The translations under genes were made by a program, and so were the position numbers. DNA of 37,859 nt from Bryobacterales bacterium (GTDB lineage: Bacteria; Acidobacteriota; Terriglobia; Bryobacterales; Bryobacteraceae), in assembly GCA_026129915.1 (NCBI GenBank), contig JAHCHD010000031.1, positions 1 through 37,859 of the forward strand, in the 5' to 3' direction. Under the pieces are notes generated by a model, which was given only the letters and a program-made list of their open reading frames with translations, did no database searches and was not told the origin of the DNA. Below, one piece after another: positions 1 through 8,678 of this stretch. How positions within the stretch are numbered: position 1 is the first letter of the stretch; every line of letters begins with the position of its first letter.

Positions 1-56
1 CGGGCCTGGCTGCAGGTGGGGAAAGCCGGGGGCGTCTGACTGTATGGCAGTGTCCG

Positions 57-1937
57 TCACGGCAGCAGCTTGTAGACCCTGTCGAGAAAATAGAGCTTGC
101 CCACGGCATTCAAACCGTAAATGCGCACATTTACTACGGCTGGCAACTCGCCGACGGCTTCCTTGTAGAAGCGGAGGAAGCCCTTTTCGCCTGTGCCTGC
201 CACGCGATGCCCCTGGCCATTTACGGTGTTCTCAGCGATCCACAGAAACATCATGTTGCGTGTAGCCCGAGATTCCCGAGTGAGCTTCACGCCAAAAGGC
301 GCCTGCATGGCGTCCCCCGTGTTTACCTCCATGCTTGCCGGTTCCTCTACGTCAAAGGGAACGCGGGCTGCCGCATTGTCAGGCTCTTGAATGGGCACCA
401 GGCGGCTCTCAAACTTATAGCTTCGTCCCAGGCCCTCGACGCGACCCTGCCGGTAGACGTGCAATACCCAGTCGCGTCCCGGAGATGGCGGAGCCCCCAC
501 GAAGACGTCGTCTTTGAATTCCTTGAGGGGCGTCACGACGCCGTCGCTAGGGTTGATCCACTCCACCTTGAAGGTGTTCCGCTTGATAAACCGTAGCTCT
601 ACCGTGCCGCCTTCCTGGGCGTAGCAGAGAAACTGCGGCGTGTCTTCGCCGTGCAAGCCGACGCAACGCGCTCCAGAAACGTCGAAGTAGGGCTCCAGTT
701 CCCAGAATCGGGTGCGGCGCAGAAGGTCGTGCCACACCTTCATGGCGGTTGTACCAGGAGATTCAGCAAACCGGGCGTCGGCCGGGAAGCTTCCGCCGTA
801 GGTGCCGGTATTGCCATAGGTGGGATATTGACCGTTCATCGTCGCGTTCCAAAGCCGCTTGCGGAAATTGTCGGAATCCACGTGATGCGGATGGCTGGCC
901 CCGCCCCCTGAGTTCTCGTAGCCGAATTCCGCATTCACAAAGGGCATCTGGTGAAGCTGATGTTCGATGGAGCCCAGGTGTTCGTCATTGCTCTGGTAGA
1001 GCATATAGGTGATCCAACCGTCCTTGGCCAAGGGTGAGGTGGTTCGCAACGCATGCGTGGTGCGCGGATGCTGGTAGGGGTCTCGGGACTTCAGGTACTC
1101 GCCCAGTTCCTTCACGAAAGCGCGTCCGTCGCGGTACTCCTCAAACTCCTGCACCAACTGCCAGGTAACCTGGAAGGCACTGTAGCGCGCTACCACGTAG
1201 TCCAGGTAGCGTCGCCGGTCCGCCGCGGTGGGCAAGGCGTCCGCCAGATGGTTCTTATCCCAGCCCAGAATCAGGTCAACCACCATGCCCGCCTGATTGA
1301 TGGCGCGGATCCGGCGGTCTACTTGCTGGAAGTGCTGCGGATTGATGGCATCGGGGGCCGGCAGCGCGTGGCTGCGCATCTCCGGCTGGTTGTCTGGCCG
1401 GGAGCCCAGCAGGTAGCCGCGGATGTGCGTGAAGCCTTGCTCTTTCCGTTTCGCCAGAATGGCCTGGAAGGTTTCCTCCGGCATGCTGGCGAAGCTATAT
1501 AAGGTGTCGCCCATCCACAGGTGGGGCTGCCGGTCCTTGCTGGTGCGCCAGTGGTGGAAATTGGCGGATTCGAGGAATCCTGGTACGCCTGCGTCGGTGG
1601 CCTCCACGCTGATCATGGTTCCGTTCAGTCTCGGGATATTCCCCGAGAAGCGGACCAACCACTGGCCCGGGTCAGTGGGGGCAAAGCGCACCACAAAGCG
1701 GGTGCCGCCATCCCAGAAAGCTGTTAGGAGAAAGGTGCGGGTCCCCGGCGAGCGAAACTCCGCCGCAATGCGCACAGTGGCATGGGGGTTCGGATGCGCC
1801 GCAAGTTCTTCGGCAGTGAGTTCCAGCACCAGGTCACACGGGGAATAGACAGGCGTGGGGGGGCAGGCAGGCTGTGCCAGAGCGAAGCAGGCTAGCACGA
1901 GGAGCAGAAGCAAGGCGCGAGTCAGCATTGCTTTCAT
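57..1937 (-). CDS. Secreted apiosidase-like glycoside hydrolase (DUF5060/DUF4038 type)
   Basis: The 626-residue product starts with a signal peptide ending near ACFALAQ, so it is probably exported to cleave plant or microbial polysaccharide. A beta-sandwich like DUF5060 (about residues 25-105) is followed by a TIM-barrel region like DUF4038/apiosidase (about 125-435) and a C-terminal beta domain resembling the putative collagen-binding domain of these enzymes. Likely catalytic acids are the glutamates in VQEFEEYRDG (about 263-267) and the one in FVNAEFGYEN (about 337), matching the acid/base and nucleophile strands of clan A hydrolases. I chose the ATG at 1937; a GTG at 1958 is in frame but would put residues ahead of the signal peptide. 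No strong Shine-Dalgarno sequence is seen. It follows the ArsR gene by 38 bases on the same strand and is probably co-transcribed with it. The substrate cannot be read from sequence. Confidence 0.72.
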   Translation of the reverse strand: MKAMLTRALLLLLVLACFALAQPACPPTPVYSPCDLVLELTAEELAAHPNPHATVRIAAEFRSPGTRTFLLTAFWDGGTRFVVRFAPTDPGQWLVRFSGNIPRLNGTMISVEATDAGVPGFLESANFHHWRTSKDRQPHLWMGDTLYSFASMPEETFQAILAKRKEQGFTHIRGYLLGSRPDNQPEMRSHALPAPDAINPQHFQQVDRRIRAINQAGMVVDLILGWDKNHLADALPTAADRRRYLDYVVARYSAFQVTWQLVQEFEEYRDGRAFVKELGEYLKSRDPYQHPRTTHALRTTSPLAKDGWITYMLYQSNDEHLGSIEHQLHQMPFVNAEFGYENSGGGASHPHHVDSDNFRKRLWNATMNGQYPTYGNTGTYGGSFPADARFAESPGTTAMKVWHDLLRRTRFWELEPYFDVSGARCVGLHGEDTPQFLCYAQEGGTVELRFIKRNTFKVEWINPSDGVVTPLKEFKDDVFVGAPPSPGRDWVLHVYRQGRVEGLGRSYKFESRLVPIQEPDNAAARVPFDVEEPASMEVNTGDAMQAPFGVKLTRESRATRNMMFLWIAENTVNGQGHRVAGTGEKGFLRFYKEAVGELPAVVNVRIYGLNAVGKLYFLDRVYKLLP

Positions 1938-1975
1938 TGTGACAAAAGCTGCCGTCACAGGGGCCTAAGCAGCTC

Positions 1976-2410
1976 TCACTCCTCCGCATCCAGACCGGAT
2001 GCGAGTTGCCCGTGACCGGCCCCGACGGAGCCGGGGTGTCCATTGCCGCCGCGCAGGGGCGTCGCCCCCCACGATTCCCTGGCTTGCCGCACGGCGTGGC
2101 GCAACGCGTCGTAGCGCTCTTCGGTGGCTTCCAGGAAGCGAAGCCCTTCAATGAGCCAGTCTGCCAGCGACGGTTCCAGCAGGCGGTAGTACACACGCCT
2201 TCCCTCGCGCCGTTCCACCACCAGCCGGTTGGCGCGCAGCACGGCGAGATGCTGGGAAACGCCCGAGTGCGCGATGCCGACGCATTGCTGGAGGGTGTTT
2301 ACATCCCGCTCACCTTGCCGCAGTTCCTGCACAATGCGGATTCGCAGTGGATGGCCCAGCACCCCGAGGATAGTGGCAAGTTGTTTGTTTGCGAGTGCGG
2401 ATTCAGGCAT
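1976..2410 (-). CDS. ArsR-family winged-helix transcriptional regulator
   Basis: This 144-residue protein has the ArsR fold: ILGVLGHPLRIRIVQELRQG forms the first helices (about 14-33), HSGVSQHLAVLRANRL (48-63) is the recognition helix and VVERREGRRVYYRL (64-77) is the beta wing. Such proteins bind DNA as dimers and usually repress neighbouring genes. The only cysteine is Cys43, and no ELCVCDL-type metal site is present, so a metal sensor role is unlikely. The segment after the wing, about 60 residues, is longer than in minimal ArsR proteins and rich in Gly at the end. It lies 38 bases upstream of the secreted glycosidase gene on the same strand, so control of that gene and of itself is the simplest inference. 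The ATG at 2410 is preceded by the purine run AGAAAGAG. Confidence 0.85.
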   Translation of the reverse strand: MPESALANKQLATILGVLGHPLRIRIVQELRQGERDVNTLQQCVGIAHSGVSQHLAVLRANRLVVERREGRRVYYRLLEPSLADWLIEGLRFLEATEERYDALRHAVRQARESWGATPLRGGNGHPGSVGAGHGQLASGLDAEE

Positions 2411-2632
2411 GGGGCTCTTTCTACGTCGTCAAATGAGCGGACTTTGTGAAGGCCGAAAAGGCGCCAGATCATTACCCAATCAAGCTAGTGTCCAAACAGA
2501 CGCTGGCAGGGCAGTTACCGAGGGACACCTATATCTCCGATGGATCACCTACGCCGGTGAACTGGGGCGAACGAGAGTAGCAGGAACATGCACGGCGCAG
2601 ACGAGGGCCGGGCGGGGCGAGACGTGCAGTCT

Positions 2633-2671
2633 AAAAAGAGCGCCCGCTCTCGGGCGGGAGAGCGGGTGCTC
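2633..2671 (-). terminator. Rho-independent terminator of the Gfo/Idh/MocA-type gene
   Basis: Arms at 2638-2651 and 2658-2671 pair over 14 bases with one G-U wobble and enclose a six-base loop. Read on the minus strand, the stem is followed directly by TTTTTAG (2637 down to 2631), which is a textbook intrinsic terminator. It lies 24 bases past the stop codon at 2695. Confidence 0.88.
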
Positions 2672-2694
2672 CATTTCAGTTATCTTCAAAGCAG

Positions 2695-3777
2695 CTATCG
2701 CAGCGGCAGTGCCACTGGCTTGCCACTCTTTACGGACATCTTAGCAGCTTCGATGATTTCATTTACGCCCACGTTGTAATCCACGGATACCATTCCCGCC
2801 GGATCTGCCCCGCTTCGAATGCACTCAAGCATGTAAGCGATAGGCTCCAGTTCGTGCGGCTTCAATGAGGGATTCGGGAGCACCTGTGCTTGCTGACGGG
2901 CGGGGCGGAAGGTGGCCTCTCGACGGTCAGCCATCACGCTACCGTTCAGCCCGAACAACTCCACCTGCTGGTAACTTTGCGGCAGATCCCAGCTTCCCTC
3001 AAGAAGCGCCACGCCCTTGGGATATGTAAGCATGATTGCGGAACTGTCCTCGACTTTCGGGAACTCGCCCGGTCGCAGGCTGATTGTATGGGCAAACACG
3101 CTGGTAGGCTTGCCCAGATACATCAGGCTCCACAATGCGTTGTAGCAACCGAAATCCATGAGGGCGCCGGCGCCGTTCTTCTCTGGGTCAGTAAGCCAAT
3201 CAAAAAAGAACTTGTTGCGCCCCGTCGGTCCGCCGGGTCCGCCATGGCCCACAATCCCATGCAGCCGGAAGACTGTGCCGAGGTCGCCGCTGTCGAGTTT
3301 CGTCTTGAGCGCGTGCATGGTGGGCCACCATGCCATCTGGTAATTCACCATAATCTTGATGCCATGCTGCCTGGCGAGGGCCTGGATGGTGCGCGCATCC
3401 TTGAAGGACGACGCGAGCGGCTTCTCGAACATCACGTGAATCTTGCGCGGAGCGCAGTACTGTACGATTTCCAGGTGACGGTTGTTCTCGACAAAGGCCC
3501 ACACGACCAAAGGCTTTTTCTCATCCAGCATTTTGCGCCAGTCCGCGAAGACCAAGTCCCGGCTCAGCCCGGCTTTGACCGCGTCGTCAATTAGCACCGG
3601 CTCGGTTTCGGCCACACCCACCAGTTTGGCGGGTTGTCCGGCGATCATTTTCGACAAGTGACCCCATACATGGGAGTGCACCATACCCACCACGGCAATC
3701 GTAGGATCCTGTGCCAACGCGGGCATCAGGAGGAACAGGAACAGCATTGGCGCGATGGCCATTTTCATCATCCGCAC
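2695..3777 (-). CDS. Secreted Gfo/Idh/MocA-family oxidoreductase-like protein
   Basis: The 360-residue product has an N-terminal signal peptide (LFLFLLMPALAQ, to about residue 23) without a twin-arginine motif. It is followed by a Rossmann-like domain and a Gfo/Idh/MocA C-terminal domain. The family signature EKP is present as MFEKPLAS (Glu118-Lys119-Pro120), and HGIVGHGGPGG plus the DFGCYN stretch fit the C-terminal substrate domain. The usual GxGxxG nucleotide loop is replaced by VVGMVHSHVWGH (29-40), so cofactor binding is uncertain. Family members normally oxidise or reduce sugars with NAD(P). The GTG at 3777 was kept because GGAG lies 10 bases upstream; ATG codons at 3771 and 3768 are alternatives. 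The gene is monocistronic with its own terminator and is divergent from the 1124-residue orphan. Confidence is high for the family and low for catalysis. Confidence 0.8.
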   Translation of the reverse strand: MRMMKMAIAPMLFLFLLMPALAQDPTIAVVGMVHSHVWGHLSKMIAGQPAKLVGVAETEPVLIDDAVKAGLSRDLVFADWRKMLDEKKPLVVWAFVENNRHLEIVQYCAPRKIHVMFEKPLASSFKDARTIQALARQHGIKIMVNYQMAWWPTMHALKTKLDSGDLGTVFRLHGIVGHGGPGGPTGRNKFFFDWLTDPEKNGAGALMDFGCYNALWSLMYLGKPTSVFAHTISLRPGEFPKVEDSSAIMLTYPKGVALLEGSWDLPQSYQQVELFGLNGSVMADRREATFRPARQQAQVLPNPSLKPHELEPIAYMLECIRSGADPAGMVSVDYNVGVNEIIEAAKMSVKSGKPVALPLR

Positions 3778-3837
3778 GAATTCGTTTCTCCAAAAAGCAA
3801 GATTGCGGCAAAATAAAGCACGCGCTTTCTGACATCC

Positions 3838-3865
3838 ATGCTATCGAAATTGCATCCCATAGCAT
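3838..3865. repeat. Inverted repeat between divergent genes, possible operator
   Basis: ATGCTAT at 3838-3844 is repeated exactly inverted as ATAGCAT at 3859-3865. The arm centres are 21 bases apart, about two helical turns, which suits a dimeric regulator. It lies between the divergent genes starting at 3777 and 3994. Function is inferred only from position and symmetry. Confidence 0.35.
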
Positions 3866-3906
3866 TACAGACAAGTGCAAAAAGACCGTCCTCTGGCGAG
3901 AAAAGG

Positions 3907-3937
3907 TTGCCACTGCAATTGTGGAAAGTGGTAGAGT
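3907..3937 (+). promoter_or_regulatory. Possible sigma-70 promoter for the 1124-residue orphan
   Basis: TTGCCA (3907-3912) and TAGAGT (3932-3937) are separated by 19 bases, a longer spacing than ideal. They lie about 60 bases upstream of the start at 3994. This is a weak call based on motif similarity. Confidence 0.25.
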
Positions 3938-3993
3938 AGGCTCCAAGATTCGCTGGTTCCTGCCTGCCGTAAAAACGACGAGAGAGGTTTGTT

Positions 3994-6900
3994 ATGAGGA
4001 TTGCTGTTTGCGTCGCGGCTCTCCTGGCTTCATCGCTTCTTTGTTTGGGAGCAACCGAAGCTGACCAAGAATCGCGCCTGCTGGCGCTAGAAGGCAAGTC
4101 CGCCGAGGCACTCCTGCGCCTTCAGACGGCGGTACGGGACAACCCCGACGATCCGGATGCATCGCGCGCCCTTGCGCGATTCCTCGATCGTTTCGGCGCC
4201 CCGGCGCGTTTTGATGCGTACCAGAACTACTGGCGGCTTATTGAAGACAGGGGTGCGACGGATGAAAAGCTGGAGACGCTACGCCGCCTTGCGGTACTAA
4301 GCCTCGAGCAGAACAACCCCCAGGCGCTAGAGCGCTACCTCCGTCTCTACGAACAGGCGGGGGGGACAGACCTGAAAATCCCTGGAGCTCCACAATCTCT
4401 GAGCAAGCCTTCGTATGGAACTATCGAGATTCCGGGGCCGTTGGCTGCATTTGCCCGGATGACAGCCATTACAGCGGATATTCAGCCAGAGCAATTATTG
4501 AGCGCGCTGGCCCGAAACGTGGTGATCTCCGGCTTCCGTTCGTCTGGTCCCGAAGGGGGCATGATAGAAACCGAGTACCTCCGCCTGGTATTCCGCTATC
4601 TGGAGCATGCCAAGGACCTCACTAAGCTATCCGGCGCGTCCAGGGTTTTGGAAATTCCCACTTGTGAGACGCGTGAAACCGCTGACCTGCTGAAGATTCT
4701 GGGCTACCGCATGCGCGGTGGCTGTGGCGGTGAAGTGGTGCTGGAAACGGTGAACCCCACCAAGGCATTCATTACTGTCGACTCCGGGTTTCCCCTTGCC
4801 GAACTAGAAGAAGCGTTGCGCACCAACCGGCCCTTCCGCTATGACATGACCCCCACCACCGTTCCAATCCTTTTCGGTGGAGACTACTGGCAACTGAAGG
4901 ACGAGACCAAAGCGGCGAAGACCCCGATTGAGCTGTTTTTGTCGGACCCTGCCCGCTGCCGCATGTATCTCAGCATCGCCAAGCTGGAAACTGACACAGC
5001 CGAGATGTTGCGCAAAGAAATCGACTATGAGAAGCTGCGTGCTTTTGCCCATGTCATTGATTTCTATGGCGGCATGTTCCATGTGGTAAACGGCCGGGTG
5101 GTTACGCCCGGAGGCCAGCGCGCGGTTTCGAAATGGGAGAGCATGGTGGGCGGTTCGGTTTCCAAGCCGTCTGACTTCTTCCTGAAGCTGATCTCCCGGG
5201 ACGATGGCTGGCTCGCCTGCTACTTCGATGCACTGTCGCGTATCGAAGGTCCCATGAAGGCCTACCTGACAGATCCCGCCCGGATGGAGAAGTTCTACGA
5301 AGCCCTGCGTGGTCGGATCACCAGCCCCGGACCGGCACGCCCCGTGTTCCGAGCAAACACCGATATGCTGATCTTCACGCATCGTTTGCGTCTTGATCCA
5401 GACGGCAAGCCGCACGTTCCTGGTGGTCTTGCGGTTTGGAAGACTGTCTTCCTCGAGAAGAAATTTGTGGACGACAAGCGTTTGCGCCGCGCGGCCCCAA
5501 GCTGGCAGGAACCGGATGACCTGATCGCCGCGCTGTTTGGCCTCAGCCGCAGTTACATCGAGAACGTTCCTCTGAAGATTTTCGTTGCTCTTAGCGAGAT
5601 GAACCGGTTGCGGGAGAGTCCGTTTGAACCCGCCACGGTAAATGCGCTGATTGACAACTATCACCAATTGCACGCGCAGTACTCGTTACTGTCAGAGTTG
5701 CCGACGCTTTCCGATGAAGCGGTACAGCTATTCCTGCGTACCGCACCTGATGTCGCGAAGATCCGCAACGAGCAGTTGCGAGGCGATGCCGTGGGCTCTC
5801 TGCAAGGCATCCTTGGTTTGTGGCAGATTTGTGCGCGCCACGGGCTGATTGAAGGTGCAGCGGCGGATACGCTGTTCCGAGAGGTTCTGAACGCTTTCCA
5901 GAAAGTGGACAACCACCAAGTCCTGTTTGACCAGGCACGCAAAGGCGTGGAACTGCTGCTGGCCGCCACTGGGGGTTCCCAGTCGCAGGATCCACAGGCT
6001 CATCTCATAAGGTTGCTTGCGGGCGCTCGCGAAGAGGCCAACTCCAATGTGCTGGACCGTCAGACTAGCGCAATGAATGACGTGATGGACGCTCAACGCC
6101 TGATCTCCATTACGGAGATCTTCGCGCTCGCTGACCAGATGCGGAGCGGTGCCGGTGGAGCAGCCATCGATACCAATCTAGTGAATCGGCTCACCGCCAA
6201 GATAAACCGCATCCAGTCGATTCGATCTTCACTGAGCACAGAAGAGAAGAACGCACTTAGCTTCGGGCGGTTTACGGAGGAACATATCGACCGCGAGCGG
6301 AAAGTTCGCTTGCGGGCCGAGGTGGACAAGAACTCCAACTCTCCTGAAAAACTACTGGCGATGCGCGAACTGCTGACGCCGCACCTTCGCGACACGCTTG
6401 TGGGTTTGAACTATGCGCACTATGCACCGCCCGGTGGCCAGATTCTGCTGACCAACGGGCAGTTTGTGAGGTATCACGATTTTGCTGGCTTGCAGGGCAA
6501 CGACTACAGCTGGGCGCCTACGGAAGTAGTGGGCGTGGGCTGGAGCGCCACCTCTGGCGGACGCCTCATGGGTTCGCTAAGCGAACTGCCGTACGCGTTG
6601 GCGCAGGCCGAACAGAACTTCCTGATTCCCGAGCAGGAGCAGGCGCTCATCTGGGGCGATCTGGTGCCGCAGATGCTGCTTACCGCAACGGTGCCCCGAT
6701 GGTGGAAGGTAACCTCCGTCCAGCGTCATTACGTAGCGCTGCTTCAGAGAGCGGGGCGCAGCCTGCTGGCAGAGTCGATGCTGAACGCCCAGACGCGCGA
6801 GGCTTTTCTTGCCTCTCTTGAGCGATGGTCAAATCCGCACCGCGTAACCGAAACCCGAGTAGCACTTGACGCTGGCAATGTGGCGTTAGCCGAACAGCAG

Positions 6901-7368
6901 ATGATGCCCGCGGAGCTGTTCCACGTTGCGCACGATCTGCTTGCCGCACGGCCGGACCTTCGCTCTCCGATTTTCGATGAGATCCGGAGTCTCCAGCAGG
7001 CGGAGAAGTCAGTGGATATGGCCGTGATCAGTGACATGTTTGGCACCCCCAAGCCGGCGCTGACGCGTTCGTATCGCCGCGAGCTTCTCGGGCTGCGCAC
7101 GATGCCAACCCTAATGGGCTACTCCAGCCGCTTGATGGCTGAAACCTGGGAATCGAGCGGCCTCTACTGGGCTGAGGTTTCCGACCGGCTCCACATGCGA
7201 ACGGAAGAACTGAACCTGTTAGTGCCTGAATGGACGCGTGAGACGGTAGAGGGTATTTTCGCCACCCACCTGGAGGATTGGCCGGCCCTACTCCGTTCCA
7301 TGCGCAAGGTGGGGGAAAGCAAACTGGCCAGTGATACGGGTGGCACCATGCTGGCGAGTGGGCAATAA
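3994..7368 (+). CDS. Large secreted orphan protein with N-terminal TPR-like helices
   Basis: I do not recognise the family of this 1124-residue protein. It begins with a clear signal peptide (CVAALLASSLLCLGA, to about residue 20). Residues 25-115 look like tetratricopeptide helices (LALEGKSAEALLRLQTAVRD, then DDPDASRALARFLDRFG), suggesting a scaffold. The remainder is mostly helical, has no later membrane segment, no lipobox and no catalytic signature I can name. A short beta-rich stretch around YAHYAPPGGQILLTNGQFVR (about 806-825) may be a small separate domain. AGAGAGG lies upstream of the ATG, supporting the start. Base composition and codon use resemble the neighbours, so recent transfer is not indicated. 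The VWFA-related gene follows 88 bases downstream on the same strand, with a hairpin in the gap. The likely location is the periplasm or cell surface. Confidence 0.8.
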   Translation: MRIAVCVAALLASSLLCLGATEADQESRLLALEGKSAEALLRLQTAVRDNPDDPDASRALARFLDRFGAPARFDAYQNYWRLIEDRGATDEKLETLRRLAVLSLEQNNPQALERYLRLYEQAGGTDLKIPGAPQSLSKPSYGTIEIPGPLAAFARMTAITADIQPEQLLSALARNVVISGFRSSGPEGGMIETEYLRLVFRYLEHAKDLTKLSGASRVLEIPTCETRETADLLKILGYRMRGGCGGEVVLETVNPTKAFITVDSGFPLAELEEALRTNRPFRYDMTPTTVPILFGGDYWQLKDETKAAKTPIELFLSDPARCRMYLSIAKLETDTAEMLRKEIDYEKLRAFAHVIDFYGGMFHVVNGRVVTPGGQRAVSKWESMVGGSVSKPSDFFLKLISRDDGWLACYFDALSRIEGPMKAYLTDPARMEKFYEALRGRITSPGPARPVFRANTDMLIFTHRLRLDPDGKPHVPGGLAVWKTVFLEKKFVDDKRLRRAAPSWQEPDDLIAALFGLSRSYIENVPLKIFVALSEMNRLRESPFEPATVNALIDNYHQLHAQYSLLSELPTLSDEAVQLFLRTAPDVAKIRNEQLRGDAVGSLQGILGLWQICARHGLIEGAAADTLFREVLNAFQKVDNHQVLFDQARKGVELLLAATGGSQSQDPQAHLIRLLAGAREEANSNVLDRQTSAMNDVMDAQRLISITEIFALADQMRSGAGGAAIDTNLVNRLTAKINRIQSIRSSLSTEEKNALSFGRFTEEHIDRERKVRLRAEVDKNSNSPEKLLAMRELLTPHLRDTLVGLNYAHYAPPGGQILLTNGQFVRYHDFAGLQGNDYSWAPTEVVGVGWSATSGGRLMGSLSELPYALAQAEQNFLIPEQEQALIWGDLVPQMLLTATVPRWWKVTSVQRHYVALLQRAGRSLLAESMLNAQTREAFLASLERWSNPHRVTETRVALDAGNVALAEQQMMPAELFHVAHDLLAARPDLRSPIFDEIRSLQQAEKSVDMAVISDMFGTPKPALTRSYRRELLGLRTMPTLMGYSSRLMAETWESSGLYWAEVSDRLHMRTEELNLLVPEWTRETVEGIFATHLEDWPALLRSMRKVGESKLASDTGGTMLASGQ

Positions 7369-7385
7369 TGTCGGGATGCATTGGA

Positions 7386-7420
7386 GCGCCGGCCTGAATT
7401 CTTAGCCGGCGCGGGTTTGT
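7386..7420 (+). terminator. Hairpin, possible weak terminator after the orphan gene
   Basis: GCGCCGGC (7386-7393) pairs perfectly with GCCGGCGC (7405-7412) around an 11-base loop. The downstream bases are GGGTTTGTTGG, so the U tract is poor. It may attenuate rather than end transcription into the VWFA-related gene. Confidence 0.45.
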
Positions 7421-7456
7421 TGGTTGGTGATTTTTGTCGAGGAGTAGACTTCGGAC

Positions 7457-8488
7457 ATGTTGAAAAGCTTCTCTGGGATTGTTGCCGTTGCCGCAGCCGC
7501 TGGGGTTCTGCTGGGCGTGGCCTCCTTCACACCGGTTCCTGCGCAGGAGGCTGACCCTGTCTTCCGCGTGGAGACGAACCTAGTGGTGCTTTCGTTCACG
7601 GTTACAGACGACAGGGGTCGTTACGTGAATGGCCTGAAGCCCAGCGAGTTCCGCATCCTCGAAGACGGAATCGTCCAGAAGATCGCGACGTTCTCCGAAG
7701 GGAACCAGCCTGCGATGCGCGTGCGCGAGGACGGCGGCCTTGACCCCATCGTTCCGGTTCGTGCGACTTCGCCCACGGTCCAGGGCGGAGGGATGGCCGA
7801 ATCCTTCGCGGATACGCTCGCCGGTACGAACGTATTTATCCTGTTCGACACCAGCAACTATATGTATCGTGGTTTTGTCTATGCCTCGGATGCGGTTGCC
7901 GACTTCGTGCGGGGGCTTGATGATGCCGATTCCGTGGCTGTCTATACGTTCAGCCGGAATCTGTCTCGCGCCACCAACCTCACGCGCAATCGCAACGATG
8001 CCATCAAAGGTTTGCGTAGTGCAGTGGTGGGCGATGATGCGGCCTTGTATAACGCACTGCTGCTTACGCTCCGTGACGCATCCAAAGTCCCGGGCCGCAA
8101 AGTGGTGATCGTGTTCTCCAATGGCCCCGATAGCGCCAGCATGGTGGCTCCTGATGATGTGCGCCGCGTCGCCGAGGAAGAGGGCATTCCGCTTTACGTG
8201 ATCTCCACGGCGGAGGCCAATCAGGACCGGATTTCCACCAATGTCTTTAAGCGCATTGCGGAGCGAACCGGCGGCCAGGCATACTTTGCGCGAAGCTGGC
8301 AGAAACAGGTGGAAGCCTTCGAGGCCATCCGTGAGGATTTGGGCAACTCCTACACCATCACCTACTATCCGCAGGTGAACCCCAATATGGACTTCCGCGA
8401 AATCAGCGTGGAACTGCGGCCCGACCCGCGCGGGAAGAAGTACCGTATCCGGGCCCGTCCCGGCTACAAACCGCGTCCAGGTTCGTAA
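7457..8488 (+). CDS. VWFA-related domain secreted protein
   Basis: This 343-residue protein has a signal peptide (to about residue 30, ending near TPVPAQ) and then the pattern of acidobacterial VWFA-related proteins: FRVETNLVVLSFTVTDDRGR (about 35-54), a conserved F-R-I-L-E-D-G strand, and a von Willebrand A domain starting at VFILFDTSNYM. The metal-ion site usually reads DxSxS; here it is D-T-S-N-Y, so the third ligand is a tyrosine. Later strands VVIVFSNGPDS and IPLYVISTAEA fit the A domain, and the C-terminus (YYPQVNPNMDFREISVEL) matches the closing beta segment of this family. These proteins are thought to mediate extracytoplasmic protein contacts; no enzymatic role is expected. GAGGAG at 7439-7444 supports the ATG at 7457. 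Confidence 0.85.
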   Translation: MLKSFSGIVAVAAAAGVLLGVASFTPVPAQEADPVFRVETNLVVLSFTVTDDRGRYVNGLKPSEFRILEDGIVQKIATFSEGNQPAMRVREDGGLDPIVPVRATSPTVQGGGMAESFADTLAGTNVFILFDTSNYMYRGFVYASDAVADFVRGLDDADSVAVYTFSRNLSRATNLTRNRNDAIKGLRSAVVGDDAALYNALLLTLRDASKVPGRKVVIVFSNGPDSASMVAPDDVRRVAEEEGIPLYVISTAEANQDRISTNVFKRIAERTGGQAYFARSWQKQVEAFEAIREDLGNSYTITYYPQVNPNMDFREISVELRPDPRGKKYRIRARPGYKPRPGS

Positions 8489-8678
8489 GGACTGGCATTC
8501 CGCAGTGGTTTTGACGCGTGGCAGATATCCCGTGCGCTGGTTCAATTGGTCCGCGGCCTGCATCCGCATCGCTAAATGGAATCCAGCAGCGGTGCGCTGA
8601 CGGGGCGCCAACCAACCGGGAACAGAGCCGAACCTGGCGTTCCGGGCAAGCCCTCCGCGCTACCATCGTAGGTACGCT

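Noticed and set aside
2411..2450. ArsR operator candidate TCAAATGA upstream of the regulator gene
   Set aside because: Only a single short near-palindrome is visible, with no second half site at the usual spacing.
4804..5673. Long open frame antisense to the 1124-residue orphan
   Set aside because: High GC gives long antisense frames; it has no ribosome site, no recognisable domain and an unlikely composition.
7580..8611. 343-codon open frame antisense to the VWFA-related gene
   Set aside because: It mirrors a gene with clear family similarity, and its His/Arg-rich translation matches no family.
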